Assembly (NCBI GenBank): GCA_964408085.1
Contig: CAYOYB010000012.1
Span: 1 to 49,843, forward strand
Direction of reading: 5' to 3'
DNA from: CAJLIR01 sp964408085
GTDB taxonomy: Bacteria; Bacillota_I; Bacilli_A; RF39; UBA660
DNA: 49,843 nt
Position 1 is the stretch's first letter. Each line of letters starts with the position of its first letter. The notes beneath the pieces were generated by a model. It did no database searches, was not told where the DNA came from, and saw nothing but the letters and a program-made list of their open reading frames with translations. The position numbers and the translations under genes are program-made. Of this stretch, positions 43,372 through 49,843 are shown in pieces.

Positions 43372-45174
43372 TTATTCCTCTGTTTTAGCTGTCGTTGTTG
43401 TCGTTGAAGACGTTGTTGGCATAGTTGTAGTTGAAGTTGTTGGTGGTGTAGGTTCTTTAGCAACTGTTATTTTTAGTGGCATACCACTTACAACTTTAGT
43501 TCCCTTAGTTCTGCTTTGTTCTAATACAGTTCCTTTAATATACTCAGTTGTTTCTTTATATTCAACACTTAAAATAATACCATTTTCATCACAAAAATCT
43601 TTAACACTTTCCTCAGTCCATTTTTCTTCTACAAAATCAGGATATTCAGTTACTATATCAGGTATATATAATATAATTTTACCATTTTTGTCCAATTTTT
43701 GTTCTGGTTCAACAGATTGATCAATAATTTGATATGGATCTAAATTCTCCTTATCTTCTATATCTGAAATATCTTTCTTTTCAATTAAAACATAAATATC
43801 TTGTAACTTTAATTCAGCCTGAACTTCATAGCAATTTCTACCTTTATAATCTTTAATTACATAACCACTTTCTCCACTTGATATAATTAAAGTTACACTA
43901 TTTCCTTTTTTTATAACATTTGATGCACTTGGTTTAGTTCCAATAACTAATCCTTCATCAATATCTTCACTTGTTTCTGTTACATCACTATCATAAACTT
44001 TCAAGCCTAATTCTTCTAATTTTTGAACAGCTTCATCACGAGTCATATTAGATACAACAGGAATTTTAACATCAGGCACCTCACTTAATTTAGGATAAAT
44101 TATAACTGCCGCAATTATAAAAAGGGCAATTAAACCAAAAACAACAACAACTAAAAATAAAGTAATATTTAAGCCCTTTTGTTTTCCTTCTTTTTTATCT
44201 TGCATATCATCACACATATCGTCATCAACTTCTTGATGAATATTTTTATTCAACTCTTCGCGTGTTTCACCTACAAATTCTCTAGTTTCATCTAAATCTT
44301 GCTCATCATATCTATAAACATATCTAGGTTCATTTTTTCGTTCAGCATCAAGAGCTGTTTTCAAATCTTCTTGCATCTCTGCTACACTATCATAACGATT
44401 TTTAGGATTTTTAGCGCAAGCTTTTAAAATAACATTTTCAATTGACTGTGGTATTTCTGGATTAATTAAACAAACACTTGGTATTTCATCACGCATTTGT
44501 TTAATAGCAATTTCAACTGCATTATCACCCTTAAATGGAAGTTTCCCAGTAAGTAACTCATACATCATAATTCCAATTGAATAGATATCACTTTTAACAG
44601 TTGAATTTTTACCATTTGCTTGTTCAGGTGGTAGATAATGAACAGAACCCATTACCGAATTAGTTTGCGTTAATTCATTATTATTAAGAGCTGTTGCTAT
44701 ACCAAAATCGGTTATTTTAACAGTTCCATCATCTAAAATTAAAACATTTTGTGGTTTAATATCACGATGAATAATATAGCTATCATGGGCACACTTTACA
44801 CCATCTAATAATTGCACCATAATATCCATAACTTCTGGAAGGGTTAAAGCCCCTCTTTTTTTAATTAAACTTTTAAGAGTTTTTCCATCAATATACTCCA
44901 TAACAATAAAATAGTCGCCATTATCTTCACCAACATCATACATACCAACAATATTAGGATGTGTTAGAGAACTCGATGAAATAGCTTCTCTTTGAAAACG
45001 ACGCACGAATTTTTCATCATCTGCTAAGTCGCCACGTAATATTTTAACAGCTACCATTCTATCTAAAATAATATCATGTGCCAAATAAACATTGGCCATT
45101 CCACCTTCACCAATTAAGCGAATTATTTGATATCTTTCATTAATCATTTGACCTTTTACTACCATACTACTCAC
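43372..45174 (-). CDS. prkC: PrkC, Ser/Thr kinase with extracellular PASTA domains
   Basis: Kinase domain (1-270) with GEGGMANVYLA, VAVKIL, HRDIKPQNVLI near 135 and KITDFGIA near 157; a juxtamembrane region rich in Asp/Glu; one helix (about 335-360); three PASTA domains (about 365-575); and a Thr/Pro-rich end. It senses muropeptides or lipid II outside and phosphorylates cell-wall and translation targets. It overlaps its phosphatase by 8 bases. PASTA domains are shared with both PBPs of this window, pointing to a common cell-wall ligand. Confidence 0.95.
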   Translation of the reverse strand: MSSMVVKGQMINERYQIIRLIGEGGMANVYLAHDIILDRMVAVKILRGDLADDEKFVRRFQREAISSSSLTHPNIVGMYDVGEDNGDYFIVMEYIDGKTLKSLIKKRGALTLPEVMDIMVQLLDGVKCAHDSYIIHRDIKPQNVLILDDGTVKITDFGIATALNNNELTQTNSVMGSVHYLPPEQANGKNSTVKSDIYSIGIMMYELLTGKLPFKGDNAVEIAIKQMRDEIPSVCLINPEIPQSIENVILKACAKNPKNRYDSVAEMQEDLKTALDAERKNEPRYVYRYDEQDLDETREFVGETREELNKNIHQEVDDDMCDDMQDKKEGKQKGLNITLFLVVVVFGLIALFIIAAVIIYPKLSEVPDVKIPVVSNMTRDEAVQKLEELGLKVYDSDVTETSEDIDEGLVIGTKPSASNVIKKGNSVTLIISSGESGYVIKDYKGRNCYEVQAELKLQDIYVLIEKKDISDIEDKENLDPYQIIDQSVEPEQKLDKNGKIILYIPDIVTEYPDFVEEKWTEESVKDFCDENGIILSVEYKETTEYIKGTVLEQSRTKGTKVVSGMPLKITVAKEPTPPTTSTTTMPTTSSTTTTTAKTEE

Positions 45175-45901
45175 CTCGTTTTACTAAATAAGCAACCGAA
45201 ATATTATCATTACCACCACGATTATTGCTTTTATAAATTAGCTTTCTAACTTTTTCTTCAATTGATAAATCAGAATTTAAAACCTTAATAATTTGCTCAT
45301 CATCAAGCATATTAGTTAAACCATCACTACATAAAAATATACCATCTATATCATTTTCAACATCAAAAACATCTATTTCAGCAGTTACGTTAGCACCCAA
45401 TGCCTTCATTAAAACATTTTTTCTTGGATGTTCTTTAGCTTCTTTTTCTGTAAGCTCGCCTGATTGAACCAATAAATTTACAAGTGTATGATCTGTTGTT
45501 ATTTTATGAATTTGTTCATTCTTAATAACATAACCAGATGAATCACCAATATTACCAAATAAGAGAAATGAATCAGTAATAAGAGCCATAACAAGTGTTG
45601 TTCCCATTCCTGTACTATCAGGATTTTCTTCTGTATATTTATAAATTAAAGCATTTATTTCGTTTGTAATAGCTCTCATCCAATAAATCGCATCATCTTT
45701 GGTTCCAATTGATTTTAATTCCTTAAAATTATTTGCTAAATGTGTAATCGCAATACTTGATGCTATTTCACCATTACTGTGTCCACCCATTCCATCAGCA
45801 ACAGCCATCAAATATTCTTCATTATGATTTTTTACTATAATAACACTATCCTCATTTTGTTCTCTAACTTTTCCAGGATCAGTTAAATAATAATGTTCCA
45901 C
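45167..45901 (-). CDS. prpC: PrpC/Stp PP2C-type protein phosphatase
   Basis: Contains the PP2C metal and phosphate motifs: KVREQNEDS near the N-terminus, AVADGMGGHSNGE, GNIGDSSGYV, FLCSDGLTNM and GGNDNISVAYL. It reverses PrkC phosphorylation. The start is GTG at 45901, sharing its G with the rlmN stop (TAG), behind GAGGAGGGG. Length (244 residues) is normal. Confidence 0.95.
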   Translation of the reverse strand: MEHYYLTDPGKVREQNEDSVIIVKNHNEEYLMAVADGMGGHSNGEIASSIAITHLANNFKELKSIGTKDDAIYWMRAITNEINALIYKYTEENPDSTGMGTTLVMALITDSFLLFGNIGDSSGYVIKNEQIHKITTDHTLVNLLVQSGELTEKEAKEHPRKNVLMKALGANVTAEIDVFDVENDIDGIFLCSDGLTNMLDDEQIIKVLNSDLSIEEKVRKLIYKSNNRGGNDNISVAYLVKRGE

Positions 45902-46926
45902 TAATACCCCTCCTCATAATTAGACCTAAGCTGTCCGCAAGCAGCCATAACTTTAGATCCAAATTCTTTTCTTATTGTAACATTTACGCCATTTTGTTTT
46001 AAACAATCATAAAATTTTAAAATTCGTGTCTTATCACTTTTTTTAAATTCAATATGACTAGTTTCATTATAAGGAATTAAATTAATATAACAATTAATCC
46101 CTTTAACTAAATTAGCTAACTCTCTAGCACACTCTATTGAATCATTAACATCTTTTAACATAATATATTCTAAAGTTACCCTTCGATTTGTTTTAGAAAT
46201 ATATTTTTTTATGGTATCAAAAAGTAAATTTAAATCATAAACCTTATTAATTGGCATTAATTTATTTCGCAGATTATTATTCGAAGCATGAAGCGAAATT
46301 GCTAAATTAACTTGTTTACCATTATTCATAAATTCTAAAATTTTAGGTACTACACCACAAGTCGAAATTGTTATATGCCTTGAACCTAATTCAATACCTT
46401 TTTGCTCATTAACAATATCCAAAAATTTCATTACATTTTGATAATTATCAAATGGTTCTCCAATGCCCATTAAAACTATATGAGAAATTCTAATATTTAA
46501 ATCACTCTCTACTTGTAAAATTGGTAAAACCATTTCGCTAGGTGTTAAATTACGAACTTTTTTAAGTCTTCCACTTTCACAAAAAGCACAACTCATATTA
46601 CAACCAACCTGTGTAGAAATACACAAACTTTTACCATAATCATGATGCATTAAAACAGCCTCAATTTTATTTCCATCTTTAAGTCCAAATAAATATTTGT
46701 TAACATTTATGTCATCTAAACGATTAATAATTTCTAATGGTTCTAATGAAAAATTTTCTATAAGGTGATTAATTAACTCTTGTTTTAAATTAGTCATTTC
46801 TGAAAATGAACTAACTCGCTTTTTATATAACCAATCATAAACTTGAGCAGCCTTAAATTTCTTTTCACCAATACTTAAAAAATAATTTTCTAAATCGCTT
46901 AGACTATAATCATATATACTCTTCAT
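45901..46926 (-). CDS. rlmN: RlmN, 23S rRNA A2503 / tRNA A37 methyltransferase
   Basis: A radical-SAM enzyme with CNMSCAFC near 110, GIGEPFDN, the helix-forming N-terminus KKFKAAQVYDWLYKK, and the C-terminal acceptor Cys in VMAACGQLR. It makes 2-methyladenosine in 23S rRNA and some tRNAs. The ATG at 46926 is chosen because it follows AGGTGTTAAT; a longer frame adds 20 hydrophobic residues foreign to the family. It leads the rlmN-prpC-prkC-rsgA operon. Confidence 0.95.
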   Translation of the reverse strand: MKSIYDYSLSDLENYFLSIGEKKFKAAQVYDWLYKKRVSSFSEMTNLKQELINHLIENFSLEPLEIINRLDDINVNKYLFGLKDGNKIEAVLMHHDYGKSLCISTQVGCNMSCAFCESGRLKKVRNLTPSEMVLPILQVESDLNIRISHIVLMGIGEPFDNYQNVMKFLDIVNEQKGIELGSRHITISTCGVVPKILEFMNNGKQVNLAISLHASNNNLRNKLMPINKVYDLNLLFDTIKKYISKTNRRVTLEYIMLKDVNDSIECARELANLVKGINCYINLIPYNETSHIEFKKSDKTRILKFYDCLKQNGVNVTIRKEFGSKVMAACGQLRSNYEEGY

Positions 46927-46995
46927 ATTAACACCTATTACTATTATATCAAAAATAAATATTAAATAAAATAAAAAAATTGTCACATTTATAAT

Positions 46996-47337
46996 TTATG
47001 ACAATGCATTATTAAGCATATCGACAACTTTGCTTAATCCACTTTTAATAGTTTTTTCAATTCCCTTAGATAAACTAAGACCAAGTTTAGATATTTTATT
47101 AGAATAATCAGCATCTCTATTATCTAAATAATTTGTAATGTCAACCTCTTTACCATCTTTAATATCTTGTTCAAATTTTTCTATTTGCTCTTTTGTAAAA
47201 CTAGTTTTTTTATATTGTTCATATTCAAAATAACCAGATTTTTGTGAAAAATACAATGTTAAAAAAGATATAAAAACAATAATCGCAAATAATTTACATA
47301 AATATTTAATAAAACTTTGTTTTTTTTCAGACATCAT
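46996..47337 (-). CDS. small bitopic membrane protein coupled to spoIIP
   Basis: About 112 residues: a basic head, one membrane helix (about 12-32), then a charged region (FTKEQIEKFEQDIKDGKEVD, ITNYLDNR) and an amphipathic C-terminal helix (KGIEKTIKSGLSKVVDMLNN). The start is one of two adjacent ATGs at 47337/47334 lying inside the last codons of spoIIP, behind GGGTGAAA. Not recognised by name; the layout suggests a partner of SpoIIP. Confidence 0.7.
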   Translation of the reverse strand: MMSEKKQSFIKYLCKLFAIIVFISFLTLYFSQKSGYFEYEQYKKTSFTKEQIEKFEQDIKDGKEVDITNYLDNRDADYSNKISKLGLSLSKGIEKTIKSGLSKVVDMLNNALS

Positions 47338-48337
47338 TTTCACCCAATTTCTTATATATAATATCACTTACTAATTCTAAAGTATTGCTAACCTCTTCAA
47401 ATGTACTTTCGTTACCACCTACCTCTAATAAAATAATATGAGAATTTAAGTCTTGATTATAAATTCCATTAACTAAAGGTCCACTCTTAGTTAAAACACC
47501 TCTAGTTAAAAATGGATAATTATTTAAAAATAAATTGTTTAATTCATTGGCAAAATCTAAATTTGTTTGATAATTATTATGCTCTAAACCAACTACAAAT
47601 AATATTTTGGCATAATTTTTTCCATCATGCTCAACTGTTGCCAAATTATGACTTAAGGCATCACGATGTAAATCGATAAAAATCTCTACACTAGGATATT
47701 CTGCAACAGCTTTTTCTAAGTAATATCTACTTGCAACATAACTATCATCATAATTCAAATTATTATTATTTAAAAATTCACTTATACTACCATTTTCAAC
47801 AATCACATTAATACCCTTTTCACTAAGTAAATCTTTTAACATATTAGCTGCTTCATAAACATTTGGTGTTAAATTATGAATCATATTATTTTCAATAACA
47901 TATTCTTCAGTTTGATGTGTATTATAAATATATACTTTTGGTAAATTATTTTCTAAATTTACAACAGGTTCTGTTATTCCATTAAAACTTTGAATAATAT
48001 TTTGAAAAAAAGGTAAAGTATCAAATACATCATCTGCATTATTAGATAAAACTTCATTTTCATAAATAAAATTATTTTTAAATAAAGTATTAGGTTTTTT
48101 TATATCCAAATTAGTTAATAAAACACTTAAATCTGATAATTTTTCACTATATGATAAATCAGTAGAAATCAAATGATTAGAAGACTCCATAATATATGAT
48201 ACAAAATTTATATTAGTATCAAATAATTTAAACGACATAATCTTAAGTAAAACAAATATAAATATAATGAAAATTATAAAAACTTTTAACACAATTGAAA
48301 AATTTTTTCTATTTTTAGCTACAAATCTTCTACGCAT
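47327..48337 (-). CDS. spoIIP: SpoIIP-like N-acetylmuramoyl-L-alanine amidase/endopeptidase
   Basis: One N-terminal helix (about 13-35), an acid-poor spacer, and the SpoIIP catalytic domain with VYIYNTHQTEEY (near 135), IFIDLHRDAL (near 222) and LLEVGGNEST near the end, giving the His/Glu/His zinc ligands. In spore formers SpoIIP thins septal peptidoglycan with SpoIID and SpoIIM. None of those partners is here, and SpoIIP-like enzymes also occur in non-sporulating relatives, so a general wall-hydrolase role is possible. Confidence 0.88.
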   Translation of the reverse strand: MRRRFVAKNRKNFSIVLKVFIIFIIFIFVLLKIMSFKLFDTNINFVSYIMESSNHLISTDLSYSEKLSDLSVLLTNLDIKKPNTLFKNNFIYENEVLSNNADDVFDTLPFFQNIIQSFNGITEPVVNLENNLPKVYIYNTHQTEEYVIENNMIHNLTPNVYEAANMLKDLLSEKGINVIVENGSISEFLNNNNLNYDDSYVASRYYLEKAVAEYPSVEIFIDLHRDALSHNLATVEHDGKNYAKILFVVGLEHNNYQTNLDFANELNNLFLNNYPFLTRGVLTKSGPLVNGIYNQDLNSHIILLEVGGNESTFEEVSNTLELVSDIIYKKLGENDV

Positions 48338-48420
48338 ATTATCACCTGATTTAATCTATTCATATTATATATGTTTATGAATAAAAATTATGTCAAAAAA
48401 TATAAAGATTTATTATTTGC

Positions 48421-48456
48421 ATAAAAAAGCAAATATTTTCATATTTGCCTTTTTCT
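48421..48456. terminator. bidirectional terminator between spoIIP and the lipoprotein gene
   Basis: GCAAATAT, TTTC loop, ATATTTGC (48429-48448) with A residues on the left and T residues on the right, so it works in both directions. On minus it would end the lipoprotein transcript about 160 bases past its stop. Confidence 0.75.
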
Positions 48457-48610
48457 ATTTTCTTTATTACTAAAGAGGAATCATTAATATAAATAATTTT
48501 AATACAGAATTTTAGTATTTGGGATTTACATTATTCTTTTATTTTTTTAGAGATATTTATATTAACTTAACCTATAATATATAATTAATTTTACATATTA
48601 CCTTAATTCA

Positions 48611-49048
48611 TCATCTAACTATTCTATATTCAATATTAGTAGATTTTCTTAAATCAACATCAATATTACTAAAAACAGATCTTGATTCCCCAGCTTCTAA
48701 GCTTTCTCCAAAATATACTTCCATTTCTAAGACTCTATCAATATCTTGCTCATCTTTATAATTTATAGTTGCCATAACTTTGGTTAATTCTACTGGTAAA
48801 TCGCTAGTATTTGTTACTTGACTAGTTAATGTTGTCATTGAACCATCATATACTAGTCCTGTATTTGTAAATTGTAGAGTTTCTACTGTTTGATCTTTTA
48901 TCATTTCTTCATTTGTTATCATTTCTGGATTCTCTATTGTTGGTTCATTATTATCTACTACTTTATCATCTTTTTTTTCTTCTTCCTTTTTTCCACATCC
49001 TACTACTAATAGTAGTGATGCTAATCCTATTGTTAATATTTTTTTCAT
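48611..49048 (-). CDS. FxLYD-like lipoprotein
   Basis: Signal peptide with lipobox LLLVVGC, a Lys/Glu/Asn-rich linker, and a C-terminal immunoglobulin-like FxLYD-type domain (ETLQFTNTGLVYDG, SQVTNTSDLPVELTKVMATI, LEAGESRSVFSNID). Such domains are found in many Gram-positive surface lipoproteins; no enzymatic role is known. AAAGGAAAAAGG precedes the ATG. It follows the end of a pseudopilin-like gene, as does the lipoprotein at 38722. Confidence 0.8.
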   Translation of the reverse strand: MKKILTIGLASLLLVVGCGKKEEEKKDDKVVDNNEPTIENPEMITNEEMIKDQTVETLQFTNTGLVYDGSMTTLTSQVTNTSDLPVELTKVMATINYKDEQDIDRVLEMEVYFGESLEAGESRSVFSNIDVDLRKSTNIEYRIVR

Positions 49049-49257
49049 TACCTTTTTCCTTTCTTTTTATAATGGCTTGAGGATCTATCCTAGTTTATGT
49101 ACGATATGTTTAAAAATAAAGAATATTTCAATTTTTTTCTAACATTTTAATATTATAACGAATCATCTAAGACAGAACCAATAATTCTATATCTATTATA
49201 GATTTGCGCTTTTAATTATTTTATATGTTAGTCTAACGCTTTAAATAATTATGATTA

Positions 49258-49843
49258 TCAACAACCACCTGTTACAGTTCCATCATTACAATACCATTTT
49301 TGCTTATAATCACAGGTAGTAACACCATTAAACACTTTTCTATTACAACAAACCGATTGAGAATAACCACCACCACAGCCACATGGTCCAGCTGACTCGC
49401 TTACCGTATAAGACATCCCACTTTTACATGTAGTAGTGGTATTATTCGTGCCATTGGAACAAACTGCAGGAGATGTAGTACACGTATCACTATATGTAGA
49501 TCCACTACTTAACCCTACATTATTGTATACTTTAACCCTATAGCTTACATTAGCATTAACATAATCTTTTGAAGCATATGGTCCAGTAGTTAAATTATAT
49601 TTGCATGTATTACCTGAACATCCAGATATTTGAGTTTCTGTACCATCTCGAGTAATATAGAATTCATACTTTGAGATTCCGCTTTCATTATCAGTAGCTG
49701 AAACAACTAACTGTACTGATGAGCCGCTTGCTATTGCTGTAAAACTATTTATATTAGGTGCTGTCCTATCTATTTGTGTTACATTTACTGCTGAACCATC
49801 TTTATAATTTAATCCATCTGCTACTTTTATTGATACACTTCCT
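49258..49843 (-). CDS. 3' part of a second Ig-like, Cys-rich surface protein
   Basis: An open frame enters from the right edge (195 codons) and ends in TGA at 49258. It contains an Ig-like domain (VTQIDRTAPNINSFTAIASG, VSATDNESGISKYEFY, VYNNVGLSS) closely parallel to the last Ig domain of the 967-residue pseudopilin (DKTAPVINDL, VTATDSESDIDYYEFY, VYNNAGLKS). A Cys-rich tail follows (CGCGGGYSQSVCCN, WYCNDGTVTGGC). The N-terminus is outside the window, so a prepilin signal cannot be confirmed. Confidence 0.8.
   Translation of the reverse strand, partial: GSVSIKVADGLNYKDGSAVNVTQIDRTAPNINSFTAIASGSSVQLVVSATDNESGISKYEFYITRDGTETQISGCSGNTCKYNLTTGPYASKDYVNANVSYRVKVYNNVGLSSGSTYSDTCTTSPAVCSNGTNNTTTTCKSGMSYTVSESAGPCGCGGGYSQSVCCNRKVFNGVTTCDYKQKWYCNDGTVTGGC

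Noticed and set aside
43371..43463. N-terminal extension of RsgA rich in Gln and Arg
   Set aside because: It is an out-of-frame reading of the Thr-rich prkC end; the ribosome binding site and family length support the ATG at 43370.
1..49843. CRISPR arrays, tRNA or rRNA genes, insertion sequences with transposases, integrases
   Set aside because: None could be seen on reading both strands; short tRNA or small RNA genes could still be missed by eye.

Overview
The window is very AT-rich and nearly all coding sequence lies on the minus strand. Genes use ATG, GTG or TTG starts with AGGAGG or AGGTG ribosome binding sites, and reading frames are consistent with the standard code (TGA acts as stop, Trp is TGG). 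A Gram-positive dcw cluster (mraZ, rsmH, ftsL, pbpB, spoVD, mraY, ftsW), PASTA kinase PrkC, SpoIIP, YjcZ-like mini-proteins and pyruvate:ferredoxin oxidoreductase together suggest an anaerobic, probably gut-associated, low-GC Bacillota (Bacilli/RF39-like). That placement is inference, because no rRNA or tRNA gene is visible.

Layout. 1-6.1 kb: start of an off-window gene, a frameshifted YkgJ-type cysteine-cluster protein, a heterodimeric ABC exporter with a zinc-ribbon membrane partner, and an RDD protein. 6.1-23.5 kb: the division/cell-wall cluster, transcribed right to left and split into blocks. mraZ-rsmH-ftsL-pbpB is followed by a phosphoesterase, a zinc-ribbon/TPM pair, a decayed gene with an amidoligase, spoVD, a fibronectin/transglutaminase-like protein, an oppositely oriented HD-GYP pair, and then mraY-ftsW. 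23.5-31.5 kb: YjcZ-like mini-genes, PrsA, RecX, a broken KilA-N/ORF6N pair, an MBL hydrolase, Tex and two thioredoxin-like proteins. 31.5-37.7 kb: a stand-alone CHC2 zinc finger, pyruvate:ferredoxin oxidoreductase and a P-type ATPase. 38-47 kb: the rlmN-prpC-prkC-rsgA-rpe set, interrupted between rsgA and rpe by a 967-residue pseudopilin-like protein and a lipoprotein. 47-49.8 kb: SpoIIP with a small partner, a lipoprotein and the end of a second pseudopilin-like protein.

The strongest unexpected signal is a shared architecture at two places in the division cluster. Downstream of ftsW sits an ORF6N-PLD gene, and downstream of spoVD sits a fibronectin/transglutaminase gene. Each carries its own promoter. 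Each is followed, directly after its stop codon, by a decayed second copy of the 3' end of the upstream division gene (6421-6556 for ftsW, 11504-11600 for spoVD). This is the footprint expected if single-gene cassettes insert at the 3' ends of core genes, regenerate the gene end and displace the old end. The ftsW site also carries an older, unrelated ORF6N fragment beyond the displaced end.

A second signal is regulatory. The promoters of both ORF6N/KilA-N loci hold a LexA-box-like palindrome in or over the 17-bp spacer between -35 and -10. The mraZ promoter is followed by four AGTGG boxes at exact 10-bp spacing, a textbook MraZ operator.
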